From IMG/VR virus record IMGVR_UViG_3300008110_008245, positions 1 through 35,133 of that record: DNA of 35,133 bases; one strand, given 5' to 3'. Within the stretch, counting starts at the first letter, position 1; every line of letters begins with the position of its first letter. The translations under genes were made by a program, and so were the position numbers. The stretch comes from a virus. The notes under the pieces are model-generated. The model searched no databases. It was not told the DNA's origin and saw only the letters and a program-made list of their open reading frames with translations. Below are positions 23,086 through 29,665 of the stretch, piece by piece.

Positions 23086-23256
23086 ATGGCTAAGAAACCA
23101 CTTCATAAGAAAACAGTTATCTCAGGAAAGAAGTTCCGTGATGCGTTGTACGAGTTTCTGCCTACAGCAGACATCGAACACGACAACGAGGGCCAGGTAA
23201 TCATTTACACAGGTCTCACCGAGGGAAACGGTGACAACTACGTACTTATTGACTAG
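23086..23256 (+). CDS. Small hypothetical protein (56 aa)
   Basis: ATG 23086, with GGGGAA as a weak ribosome site, ending TAG 23254-23256. Basic N-terminus (MAKKPLHKKT), helix FRDALYEFL, then strands GQVIIYTGL and DNYVLID. A small alpha-beta protein of unknown function in the plus-strand operon. Confidence 0.6.
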   Translation: MAKKPLHKKTVISGKKFRDALYEFLPTADIEHDNEGQVIIYTGLTEGNGDNYVLID

Positions 23257-23289
23257 AATAAAAATCACCCACTAAAAAAAGGAAACATC

Positions 23290-23763
23290 ATGAAAAGCAA
23301 TTTAGAGCTGACAGAAGCTGCAACAGAAATTTTTCACGACTTGGCGAACTGGCCGGGTCTTACTAAATCAACATGCCATATTTTCAAGAGCCGTGACGGG
23401 CAGCTGGTGACACTTGGTGTCTACGGCGATATCTATGTTGGTTTGGAAAACATCGCCAATGAGACCGATGAAGAAACACTTCACGACTTCGAGTTCCTTG
23501 GAGTTGAGACCACTGGTTGGGCAGCTCCTATTCGTGAGGAGGGCGACGATGAGATTGCCCCCAGCCAGCACCCAGAGCGCCGTCGCGTGCGTATGTTGAG
23601 TGTTATTGACCGGACATGCCGCATCGCTTCGGTGATGAGCCTTGATGACGATGGCGAAATTCTTACCGACCTTTCAGGACGTGGAAGTCTTGCTGATGCA
23701 ATTCGTCTCGTGATGGCAAACATTCTTTCGGCAGAGAACAGCTTTGCATTGGAGAAAATCTAA
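23290..23763 (+). CDS. Hypothetical protein (157 aa)
   Basis: AAAAGGAA precedes the ATG. Mixed alpha-beta protein with a central acidic linker (REEGDDEIAPSQ) and a second half with RRVRMLSVIDRTCRIASVM. No motif recognised. The stop overlaps the start of the next gene (TAATG). Confidence 0.65.
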   Translation: MKSNLELTEAATEIFHDLANWPGLTKSTCHIFKSRDGQLVTLGVYGDIYVGLENIANETDEETLHDFEFLGVETTGWAAPIREEGDDEIAPSQHPERRRVRMLSVIDRTCRIASVMSLDDDGEILTDLSGRGSLADAIRLVMANILSAENSFALEKI

Positions 23764-24032
23764 TGACACTGACATTCACAATCAGCATGTTCAAATTTGT
23801 GTGGCGTGGTGGTCCGTACTGCGACATCTCACACACCAAGGCTCCGCTGAAACCATTCGCACAAATTCGCATGTGGGACATCGAGACGGCAAAAAGCATG
23901 ATTGGTGAAATCGGAGAGCCAGGCACTGCAGATATTTTTGCTGCGTTGTGCAACGAGTGGGTTCGGACCGAAGCTTTTGATTGGCTTCGCTCTGGTGAGC
24001 TTTCTATTCACATCTTGGAGAATGCATCATGA
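23763..24032 (+). CDS. Hypothetical protein (89 aa)
   Basis: Start overlaps the previous TAA. MFKFVWRGGPYCDISHTK is an aromatic-rich beginning, followed by helices (ETAKSMIGEIGEPGTADIFA). No motif recognised. ATGA overlap with the next gene. Confidence 0.6.
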   Translation: MTLTFTISMFKFVWRGGPYCDISHTKAPLKPFAQIRMWDIETAKSMIGEIGEPGTADIFAALCNEWVRTEAFDWLRSGELSIHILENAS

Positions 24033-24313
24033 GTACAAACATCGGATATGTGGTCAACAAGTACACGGGAGAAGTCTGCCCACTTGAACGGGTTCTTATT
24101 GTTGGCTCGACGGGTGAAGCTTCGGCTTATAGGAAAGACAACGGTATTCGTCTTGGAGGCGATAAGCACGTCGTTGTTGTTGGAAAAGACGAAACGAGCG
24201 AAGGTATGTACAATCACCCGGCATGGCGTGCAAAGATGATGCTTGTTGCCGGCAGGGACGGTCTGCCTCTTTCTGCTTCGTGGGGAATTATGAGCATGAC
24301 GAGGAGTAAGTAA
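24029..24313 (+). CDS. Hypothetical protein (94 aa)
   Basis: ATGA start inside the previous gene. Beta-rich start (NIGYVVNKYTGEVCPLERV), a GGDKHVVVVGKDE strand, and MMLVAGRDGLPLSASWG near the end. No known family. Three YACGGG-type words cluster in its first 80 bp. Confidence 0.6.
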   Translation: MSTNIGYVVNKYTGEVCPLERVLIVGSTGEASAYRKDNGIRLGGDKHVVVVGKDETSEGMYNHPAWRAKMMLVAGRDGLPLSASWGIMSMTRSK

Positions 24314-24814
24314 ATGGGTTACACGCACTATACGGATAGGCCTGTCGGCAATCATGGAACAGCAGAAATGTTCGGGCGGCTTGCACTAGATGCGAAAGCT
24401 ATTTGTGAGCACGCACAGTCCATCGGTATTCGCTTAGCAGGACCATTCGGAGAGATTGGCACATTGCCTGAGTTCACCGAGGGATACTTCGCTTTCAACG
24501 GTGTAGATGGTCCGGACGGTGATTTTTCGCACGAGACATTCCGGTGGGAGGCAAATCCTGTGCAGCCTGAATGGCGTAGCGAGGAGCTTTCATACTTTGA
24601 TTTCTGCAAGACAGCGCAGAAACCCTATGACGCCGTGGTAACTGCTATTTTGATTCGAGCAAAAGAAATCTACGGCAACTTACTCAATGTCTGTTCAGAC
24701 GGCGAATGGGAACCTGACCCACTGTCGTGGGGTACATGGGAAAAGGGGAGGGCTTTGTATGAAGAGGTATTCAACGTCGAGGCTCCTTGCCCATTCAAGC
24801 GGGCTACGGTATAA
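24314..24814 (+). CDS. Conserved phage protein of the MGYTHY type (166 aa)
   Basis: The N-terminus MGYTHYTDRP and the segments EGYFAFNGVDG, HETFRW, YFDFCKTAQKPYDAVV and the C-terminal SDGEWEP are typical of a widespread phage and bacterial conserved protein beginning MGYTHYW. Its biochemical role is not known to me. It begins directly after the previous stop. Confidence 0.7.
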   Translation: MGYTHYTDRPVGNHGTAEMFGRLALDAKAICEHAQSIGIRLAGPFGEIGTLPEFTEGYFAFNGVDGPDGDFSHETFRWEANPVQPEWRSEELSYFDFCKTAQKPYDAVVTAILIRAKEIYGNLLNVCSDGEWEPDPLSWGTWEKGRALYEEVFNVEAPCPFKRATV

Positions 24815-24859
24815 GTTGTACGCAGTCGTCGTTCTATTGATTATTTTCTGCGTGTTCAA

Positions 24860-25057
24860 CTAAAACAGTTTGTCCATCGGTATTTCGTGATGTTTCACTT
24901 CTACGCAAATTTTGTGTGCGTATAGAAAAAGCTCATCAATACTCTTTGCCCCGGAAATACTACCGCAGGGTAACCATGCTCTCACTAGACGCATCGTTGA
25001 TTTGCTTGTAGTGTCAACAGGGTTGCCACAGAAGTTGCAAGGCGCAGTGTTTGACAT
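24860..25057 (-). CDS. Small zinc-knuckle protein on the opposite strand (65 aa)
   Basis: CNFCGNPVDTTSK is a C-x2-C zinc-knuckle start; MRLVRAWLPCG and a C-terminal HKICVE follow. It is the only minus-strand gene in 22-31 kb. No non-spurious plus-strand reading competes over most of its length. Moderate confidence. Confidence 0.5.
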   Translation of the reverse strand: MSNTAPCNFCGNPVDTTSKSTMRLVRAWLPCGSISGAKSIDELFLYAHKICVEVKHHEIPMDKLF

Positions 25058-25082
25058 TTGAACACTCTACATCGGAGGGCAC

Positions 25083-25286
25083 ATGCCTTACAAGGATAAA
25101 GAGAAACAAAAAGCCTGGCAGCGTGAGAACAGGGAGAATACATTCTCTAAAAAGCTTCGCAGGCGTGAATACGAACGAGAACGCAAGCGGCAGAAACGCC
25201 TTGAACAGATAAATCTTTTACCTGAACCCGAGCGAAGCAAAAAGCTCTCAGCGCTGCGGGGTCCGTACGCACGAAGCTTGTTCTAG
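25083..25286 (+). CDS. Small highly basic protein (67 aa)
   Basis: MPYKDKEKQKAWQRENRE is a common start of small phage basic proteins, followed by KKLRRREYERERKRQKRLEQ, a charged helix likely to bind nucleic acid. GGAGG lies upstream of the ATG. The stop abuts element copy B. Confidence 0.6.
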   Translation: MPYKDKEKQKAWQRENRENTFSKKLRRREYERERKRQKRLEQINLLPEPERSKKLSALRGPYARSLF

Positions 25287-25394
25287 AAGCTATTTAGCCC
25301 CGCTCCACCCTTCTGGGGTGTCGCAAGCCCTCAAACAACAGTCGGGACCGCGTTCCGCTGTTTTATTCTGCAACACGTCGACGGCGGCGGATGA
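25286..25394 (+). ncRNA. Dispersed element copy B
   Basis: GAAGCTATTTAGCCCCGC from 25286 (core AGCCCCGC 25296-25303), CGGGACCGC 25343-25351, GACGGCGGCGGATGA 25380-25394. CCCG of the first block can pair with CGGG of the second. The middle block has C for the usual T. Confidence 0.6.
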
Positions 25395-25416
25395 CCCGGG
25401 AAAAACCGGACCAGAA

Positions 25417-25445
25417 TTGTATTTAGCGCTAAATAACTTTATGCT
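25417..25445 (+). promoter_or_regulatory. Promoter with a palindromic operator upstream of element C
   Basis: TTGTAT 25417-25422, 17-nt spacer, TATGCT 25440-25445. The perfect 14-bp palindrome ATTTAGCGCTAAAT (25421-25434) overlaps the -35 and spacer, where a bound repressor would block polymerase. The XRE-like protein at 27713 is a candidate binder. The first stable product downstream would be element C. Confidence 0.5.
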
Positions 25446-25520
25446 CTAATTTTCAACTCGTGCAAATTAGAACACGTCGACCTGGAATCACACGAGCTAC
25501 ACATCAAACAAACACAGTTG

Positions 25521-25635
25521 GAAGCTATTCAGCCCCGCACGCACTTGTGTGCTGCCATCTGGTCAAAGTCTTCCAAATAACACCGTGCGGGACTGCAAGG
25601 CGCTATTCGTGCGATTTGATGACGGTGCCGGATGA
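25521..25635 (+). ncRNA. Dispersed element copy C
   Basis: GAAGCTATTCAGCCCCGC from 25521, CGGGACTGC 25588-25596, GACGGTGCCGGATGA 25621-25635. Here CCCGCAC pairs perfectly with GTGCGGG, a 7-bp stem and the best pairing of all copies. A short frame across the element (25460-25681) is not believed to be a gene. Confidence 0.65.
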
Positions 25636-25700
25636 TTCTGCTGAAGCTCTCCAGGCCGGCCGACGCAGCAAATATTTTTGAAAAAATCTTTTTCCTGGGG

Positions 25701-25729
25701 TTGCTTTTTATTTGAGCTGTGGCTAATAT
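25701..25729 (+). promoter_or_regulatory. Promoter TTGCTT-N17-TAATAT
   Basis: TTGCTT 25701-25706, 17-nt spacer, TAATAT 25724-25729, one of the best -10 boxes in the window. It directs a short transcript ending at the terminator at 25777. Confidence 0.75.
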
Positions 25730-25735
25730 GTCCCT

Positions 25736-25820
25736 ACCTACCTACCTAAGGAGCTTCTATGAATAGAAGATAAGCAGGGGGGTCGTTCTACCGAAAGGAT
25801 GAGCGACCCCTCTTTTTTTA
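25736..25820 (+). ncRNA. Short transcript (about 85 nt) with a four-residue reading frame
   Basis: Between the promoter and the terminator lie a CTAC/CCTA repeat, a good ribosome site AAGGAG (25748-25753) and ATG at 25759 opening MNRR then TAA. This is the architecture of a leader peptide, a translation-attenuation device or a small RNA that sequesters ribosomes. No larger gene follows before the terminator. Confidence 0.6.
25777..25818 (+). terminator. Intrinsic terminator
   Basis: GGGGTCG (25779-25785) pairs with CGACCCC (25804-25810), the stem extending inward by a few pairs, followed by a T-run from 25811. Confidence 0.85.
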
Positions 25821-25890
25821 TTCCCCTTTTTCTTGCAGCTGCAGGTATCAATCAAAGAGAAAACTTCCCGGGCCCCGGTCAAATCAAATC

Positions 25891-26012
25891 AAAAGCTTTG
25901 TAGCCCCGCCCGCCCGCGCGCGTGCGAACTGCGACGTCGACTGACATCTGGAAACGGTTTAAACCAAGCGGGACTGCAAGGTTTGGGAATTTTTAATGAC
26001 GGTGGCGGATGA
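25891..26012 (+). ncRNA. Dispersed element copy D
   Basis: AAAAGCTTTGTAGCCCCGC from 25891 (core 25902-25909), CGGGACTGC 25969-25977, GACGGTGGCGGATGA 25998-26012. CCCGC pairs with GCGGG. A GC-rich CCGCCCGCGCGCG stretch lies in the loop side. Confidence 0.65.
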
Positions 26013-26101
26013 TGCCGGGGAGCTCAGATGATTCTGCTTCGCTCGATGTCGTGGACCAGTTTTTCAGGTCAAAAAAAAATAAAAAAAATGTTTGAAAATG
26101 T

Positions 26102-26129
26102 TTGCTTGTTGGTTGCAAGCCGCTACTAT
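26102..26129 (+). promoter_or_regulatory. Promoter TTGCTT-N16-TACTAT
   Basis: TTGCTT 26102-26107, 16-nt spacer, TACTAT 26124-26129, 36 nt before the ATG at 26165. The spacer includes TTGCAAGCCGC, also at 22838. Drives the 26.2-27.9 kb operon. Confidence 0.65.
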
Positions 26130-26164
26130 GTACCCCATCAAGTACATCTATTAAAGGAGAGCCC

Positions 26165-26446
26165 ATGGGCCGTAAGTTCATTGAAGACCTTATTGAAGAG
26201 GGGTGGAAGCTTGACCTTGATTCAATGATTGCTCTTCACCTCGCAAACAATCATTATCCGAGCGTCCCTGCCGTCATGGTTAAGCCATGCAAGGAAGCAA
26301 TTCTCCACGCTGAGCAGGAAGCTCTCCATGAGCTCGTACAGCTCCCAGCTGGCGTCATGTGGCGCAATCAGACGTCTATTAAGGCCGGCACCCTCATGGA
26401 CACATTCCACCTCTGGTCATTCCTTGACCACATGCAGGAGGCCTAA
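26165..26446 (+). CDS. Hypothetical protein (93 aa)
   Basis: AAAGGAG precedes ATG 26165. Helical protein (KFIEDLIEEGWKLDLDSMIA, KEAILHAEQEALHELVQL) with a tryptophan-bearing C-terminus. No family recognised. First gene of an operon of small genes. Confidence 0.6.
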   Translation: MGRKFIEDLIEEGWKLDLDSMIALHLANNHYPSVPAVMVKPCKEAILHAEQEALHELVQLPAGVMWRNQTSIKAGTLMDTFHLWSFLDHMQEA

Positions 26447-26448
26447 TC

Positions 26449-26739
26449 ATGTGGGACGACGTTGAAAAAGCAACCAGGAGCGCCCTGCTCATCTCTTGGG
26501 ATTCATGCCACAAGATTTACCTTTCCATGGACGCAGAACAAGCTGCATGGTTTGAGAGGAACTATACGGACGAAAACAATTCAGTTTCTTTCCGTGGAAC
26601 CCCTGATGAGATGTTTGAAAAAATCCAGGAGTGGTGGGATGTTTCATGCGGACTTCGCTTCATCTCATCCGTCTGGACCGATAACGAAAACCCCAACAAC
26701 GGATTCATTAGCTTGATTCCACAATTCGCAGAGGTGTGA
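26449..26739 (+). CDS. Hypothetical protein (96 aa)
   Basis: Starts 2 nt after the preceding stop. Acidic and aromatic-rich (EKIQEWWDVSCGLRFISSVW). No motif recognised. Ends 1 nt before the next start. Confidence 0.6.
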   Translation: MWDDVEKATRSALLISWDSCHKIYLSMDAEQAAWFERNYTDENNSVSFRGTPDEMFEKIQEWWDVSCGLRFISSVWTDNENPNNGFISLIPQFAEV

Positions 26740-26740
26740 A

Positions 26741-26980
26741 ATGACTATTTACCATGTAACAAACCGGGAATCACGCCTGCAGACGCAGGACCGATACATT
26801 GTCTACAGCTTGAACAAGGAGCTTCCAGTTGAATGGAAGTATTGGACCGTCGACCAGCAGGGCCACTGGCTCAACGAGAACTCCGATTTCATCAGCGACT
26901 CGTTCTCCGATGTTGAGCTTGAAGAAGTTGAAGAGGAAACCATCTATGTGGGCCGTGACCATATGCAGGATGACCTGTGA
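26741..26980 (+). CDS. Hypothetical acidic protein (79 aa)
   Basis: Beta-rich start (YIVYSLNKELPVEWKYWTV) and a strongly acidic C-terminus (DVELEEVEEETIYVG). No family recognised. Stop TGA overlaps the ATG of the following membrane protein. Confidence 0.6.
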   Translation: MTIYHVTNRESRLQTQDRYIVYSLNKELPVEWKYWTVDQQGHWLNENSDFISDSFSDVELEEVEEETIYVGRDHMQDDL

Positions 26981-27153
26981 TGGATATTCGGATTCACAAG
27001 GCAATCTTTGCCGGCACCAGCTTTTCAACCGCAATCATGGTCTGGGTGGCTTTGGCCGCTCCCCGGATTACGGCAAAAGAAATTATCTGGAGTTGCATTA
27101 TTGCTGGGGCACATGTAGTATCTGGTAACAAGTTATTAAAGGAGTTCAAATGA
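26980..27153 (+). CDS. Small membrane protein (57 aa)
   Basis: ATG 26980 overlaps the previous stop; TGA 27151-27153 overlaps the next start as ATGA. Two hydrophobic segments, about 8-27 (AIFAGTSFSTAIMVWVALAA) and 34-47 (EIIWSCIIAGAHVV), separated by a basic turn, suggest two membrane passes. Operon coupling on both sides supports translation. A holin-like or regulatory membrane peptide is possible. Confidence 0.55.
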   Translation: MDIRIHKAIFAGTSFSTAIMVWVALAAPRITAKEIIWSCIIAGAHVVSGNKLLKEFK

Positions 27154-27500
27154 AATCAGTTAAATCAGTTGAGCAATCTAGGGAAGAAGCTGTAGAGCTT
27201 TGCCTGTTTGCTGAAAACGATAGTCGTTGCTATCACAACTACTTGGTCCCAGCATTCAAAAATCAACAACGTCACTACGACCGGAATCTTGCAAAGGGAG
27301 TAGAAAGCAACATCGACCTCACCGTATTACTGTTCCAGCACACCATGAAGCTTTGCGCGCAGGAATATATGCGCCAGCATGGTTCGTCAGCGGATAAGTG
27401 GTACGAAGTTTTTGATGTGCTCACACGCATCTACGCAGCTCGTCACTTCGCAGAATATTTCGTTGCAGAATACAACGCAGGAAATCGGTGGGAAATCTAA
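27150..27500 (+). CDS. Hypothetical helical protein (116 aa)
   Basis: AAAGGAG lies before the ATG, inside the previous gene. All-helical by eye, with several aromatic and histidine residues (HTMKLCAQEYMRQHG, AARHFAEYFVAEYNAG). No family recognised. TAATG overlap with the next gene. Confidence 0.6.
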   Translation: MKSVKSVEQSREEAVELCLFAENDSRCYHNYLVPAFKNQQRHYDRNLAKGVESNIDLTVLLFQHTMKLCAQEYMRQHGSSADKWYEVFDVLTRIYAARHFAEYFVAEYNAGNRWEI

Positions 27501-27682
27501 TGGCCGACTACAAAATTAAAATCAGTTTTTCAACCAATCGTGAAATGACCGACGATGAAATTGCACATCTTGAAACTGCAATTTACACAGCGGTAAATGA
27601 ACCGAGCGGAATTGATTACGAAAAACGTGCAGACTACAACACAACAACAGTTGATTTAGAAGTTAACAAGGTTTCTGGCTAA
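27500..27682 (+). CDS. Small hypothetical protein (60 aa)
   Basis: ATG 27500 overlaps the preceding TAA. Pattern strand-helix-strand (YKIKISFSTNREM, DDEIAHLETAIYTA, TTVDLEVNK), a compact ferredoxin-like half or small alpha-beta fold. Function unknown. Confidence 0.55.
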   Translation: MADYKIKISFSTNREMTDDEIAHLETAIYTAVNEPSGIDYEKRADYNTTTVDLEVNKVSG

Positions 27683-27712
27683 ACCTGGCCAGGATAAAAC
27701 AAGGAGAAAAAA

Positions 27713-27925
27713 ATGCAAACCCGCATCAAGAAAGTTGCATCACGCATCAAACAGAATCGCCTCGAAGCTGGGCTTACACAGCAACAGCTCGCAGATTTTG
27801 CAGGCGTGGACCGCAAGACAATCAACCGCATTGAGAACGGACACTTCTCACCAAATATTGAGACGTTGCTTCGCATCTCTGTTGCTTTCGGAGTAAAGCC
27901 AGAGAGCATGCTTGCCGGCGTTTAA
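27713..27925 (+). CDS. XRE/Cro-type helix-turn-helix regulator (70 aa)
   Basis: A complete HTH_3 domain: RIKQNRLEAGLTQQQLADFA, VDRKTINRIENG (recognition helix) and PNIETLLRISVAFGVKP, with the canonical TQ-x-x-L-A and R-x-E-x-G positions. Cro/C1-like repressors bind short palindromes as dimers. The perfect palindrome at 25421 is a candidate operator. AAGGAG precedes the ATG. Last gene of the 26.2 kb operon, before a strong terminator. Confidence 0.88.
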   Translation: MQTRIKKVASRIKQNRLEAGLTQQQLADFAGVDRKTINRIENGHFSPNIETLLRISVAFGVKPESMLAGV

Positions 27926-27953
27926 TGCAGGCAGCCGTTGTCTTACTCATTCT

Positions 27954-27989
27954 GTGGGTGCTCTTCTTATGAGGAGCACCCACTTTTTG
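27954..27989 (+). terminator. Intrinsic terminator of the 26-28 kb operon
   Basis: GTGGGTGCTC (27954-27963) pairs with its complement ending at 27982, with a T-run after. A 15-codon hydrophobic frame (27925-27972) runs into its stem. Confidence 0.85.
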
Positions 27990-28026
27990 GTTGTATTGGA
28001 CCTTACAAGTCGTTAGGATTTGAATC

Positions 28027-28254
28027 ATGAAAGAATCAGCTATTAAAACCCCCAAAGTTTCGCAAGAGTTCTTAGTTGCGTTTAATGAGTATGTTCTTGC
28101 CGGCTACAAGCTCCTGGATGCTTGGCAGACGCTCGATGAAGAACAGCTTGAGACTGTAAACAGCGATATTTTCCCGTTTAACATGTCTTTTGATGAGTAC
28201 TTAGCCACAATGGCAAGCAACAAGTTCAGTTTAGAAAAGGAAAGCGGCATTTAA
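28027..28254 (+). CDS. Small hypothetical protein (75 aa)
   Basis: Helical, acidic protein (FNEYVLAGYKLLDAWQTLDE) with aromatic residues; the ribosome site is weak. TAATG coupling to the next gene. No family recognised. Confidence 0.55.
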   Translation: MKESAIKTPKVSQEFLVAFNEYVLAGYKLLDAWQTLDEEQLETVNSDIFPFNMSFDEYLATMASNKFSLEKESGI

Positions 28255-28472
28255 TGGAAAAGCAAGAGATACGAACATATTCACGCACCGAACAGACGAG
28301 CATGAACTCCGCAATCGGTAAAGAAGGCGTCGTCTTCATCGATGAGCTTTCTGTTGGAATCAAAATCGTAAAAGAGCGCTTTCGTTACGGTCACTACGAC
28401 GTTTTAGTTTCGCCGCTCATCGGAGATGGTGAGAAGTGGGTTGAATTCCACAAAGTGAAGGTAAAAAGCTAA
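28254..28472 (+). CDS. Small hypothetical protein (72 aa)
   Basis: Starts in the TAATG overlap. Beta-rich (GVVFIDELSVGIKIVKERF, HYDVLVSPLIG, KWVEFHKVKV), like a small barrel. No family recognised. Confidence 0.55.
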   Translation: MEKQEIRTYSRTEQTSMNSAIGKEGVVFIDELSVGIKIVKERFRYGHYDVLVSPLIGDGEKWVEFHKVKVKS

Positions 28473-28568
28473 AAAGTATCTTTTTTAGTACTTTTTGGTC
28501 TTCCAGGAGTACTTTTAAGCAAAAATTACGCTTTTTAAATACTTTTACATGTTCTGGCCGTACTTTTC
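28473..28568 (+). repeat. AT-rich run of AGTACTTTT-like repeats
   Basis: Five degenerate copies of a TACTTTT word (after 28478, 28490, 28511, 28537 and 28560) in under 100 nt. The first two also form an inverted repeat, AAAAAGTA with TACTTTTT. A degenerate terminator or a protein-binding cluster are both possible. It leads directly into element copy E. Confidence 0.5.
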
Positions 28569-28623
28569 AGCCCCGCTTACGCGTTTTGCCGTACTATTGA
28601 TGTGTTCTGACGGTACCGGATGA
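28569..28623 (+). ncRNA. Dispersed element copy E, shortened
   Basis: AGCCCCGC 28569-28576 and GACGGTACCGGATGA 28609-28623 are present, but the middle CGGGACTGC block is missing and the copy is only about 55 nt. It probably lost its central part. The 3' block sits 10 nt before a small membrane gene. Confidence 0.55.
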
Positions 28624-28633
28624 AGGATTAATT

Positions 28634-28714
28634 ATGAGCTTTATTGATGCTTGGCGGCTCTTGGGGGTTGTATTTATTATTTCGGTGCTTCTGTTGTCTT
28701 TTTTTGGTGGTTAG
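28634..28714 (+). CDS. Tiny membrane peptide (26 aa)
   Basis: ATG 28634 with AAGGA at a good distance, TAG at 28712-28714. After a short polar start the peptide is one hydrophobic helix (LGVVFIISVLLLSFFGG). A single-pass membrane peptide such as a small holin, toxin or regulator is plausible. The element E 3' block lies directly upstream and could serve as its leader. Confidence 0.45.
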   Translation: MSFIDAWRLLGVVFIISVLLLSFFGG

Positions 28715-29114
28715 ACGCCGAGCAGGTTTCCTCAACCACTACCTACCGAAAAGAAGCTTCCGATGGGAGAAAACCCTGCTCGACTTGCCAGGAGGGGGCC
28801 CCTGGCCAACGTCAATACTACAGCAAAAAGAATTCAGTCCCGTGCTTGACCGGATTTAATTTACGCGCTACGGTTCACCGCTAAAAAGTAGTTCTAGTGA
28901 TTTACTTCTTCAGACGTTAGAAAGCTTCCTTAGAAAAAAGTTGCTCTTCTCTCGCGTGCTGCTCATTCGGTAGTCAAATCAATGTTCTAATAAACTTGGC
29001 ACGGTGGTTGATGACCTCGTTACTCCTGTAGATAGACCAGTAAAAACGTTTGTACTACAAAGGGTTTGTGAACAAGCAGTTGCTTTTTTTCAAATGTCGC
29101 GCCAGGATGTTTTT
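28715..29114 (+). other. Gene-poor stretch with hairpins
   Basis: CGAGCAGG near 28717 pairs with CCTGCTCG near 28773, and TTGCCAGG with CCTGGCCAA around 28783-28808. AGTCCCG, the exact complement of the array tag, lies at 28836-28842. Around 28998-29013 CACGGTGGTTGATGA resembles the 3' block of the dispersed element, with a weak AAGCTT-like match upstream, possibly a decayed copy. No gene I would call, although a cysteine-containing frame crosses 28651-28884. Confidence 0.4.
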
Positions 29115-29501
29115 ATGAATGAAAATTTGTTTGGATTCGATGAGCCGGCGCCGGCCCGGGAAACAAAAACAAAAAAATCAAAACGTTCTAAGTCAAAGCT
29201 TGTAAGCCCCGCCGAGATTCAACAAGTCTTTGATGAATGGCTACGGTGGTGCAAGACAAGCGGCCGGGGAGTTCGGCCGAAGCTTTCAGAAGAACGAATG
29301 ATAATTATCGGCTCTGCGATTTATGATTACGGCTTAACTGATTGTTTGCTTGCAGTTCAAGGATGCAGCTTGTCTTCTTGGCACATGGGAGAAAATCCCA
29401 CAGGAACAAAGTACGACGATATTGAATTAATCCTTCGTGATGCGAAACACGTCGAGCGATTTGCGTGCCTGGCAGCTGCAGAAGAAGCTAAAAACGATTG
29501 A
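29115..29501 (+). CDS. Hypothetical protein carrying an element-like segment (128 aa)
   Basis: ATG 29115 has AGGA upstream; ATG 29094 is an in-frame alternative. Basic low-complexity start (TKTKKSKRSKSK), then a helical domain (PAEIQQVFDEWLRWCKTSGRG, EERMIIIGSAIYDYGLTD) with tryptophans. The codons KLVSPA contain AAGCTTGTAAGCCCCGCC, matching the 5' block of the dispersed element. A DNA-binding or replication accessory role is inferred from the basic tail only. Confidence 0.6.
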   Translation: MNENLFGFDEPAPARETKTKKSKRSKSKLVSPAEIQQVFDEWLRWCKTSGRGVRPKLSEERMIIIGSAIYDYGLTDCLLAVQGCSLSSWHMGENPTGTKYDDIELILRDAKHVERFACLAAAEEAKND

Positions 29502-29504
29502 CAA

Positions 29505-29645
29505 AGCTTTTAAGCCCCGCTACAATTACCGGATGGCCAAACAAGACGTGCAGATTCAAGTCGGGACTGCACAGCTTGCTGGTATGCAGTTGTCGGGACT
29601 GCATACCAGCTGGCCAGGGTCTTTTTTGATGACGGTGGCGTATGA
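29505..29645 (+). ncRNA. Dispersed element copy G with duplicated core and extra hairpin
   Basis: AAAGCTTTTAAGCCCCGC (core 29513-29520), CGGGACTGC twice (29562-29570 and 29594-29602), GACGGTGGCGTATGA 29631-29645. The second core lies in the loop and right arm of a perfect 12-bp hairpin GCTGGTATGCAG (29578-29589) with CTGCATACCAGC (29599-29610). Lies between two genes. Confidence 0.65.
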
Positions 29646-29665
29646 GCTCGACGCGAAAGGACATC

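Noticed and set aside
25460-25681. 73-residue reading frame across element C
   Set aside because: It coincides with the conserved element blocks, lacks a ribosome site and has the composition of noncoding sequence.
28651-28884. 77-residue frame with CSTC pair after element E
   Set aside because: Starts at TTG without a ribosome site, overlaps the better-supported 26-aa membrane gene and spans strong hairpins. Kept only as a possibility.
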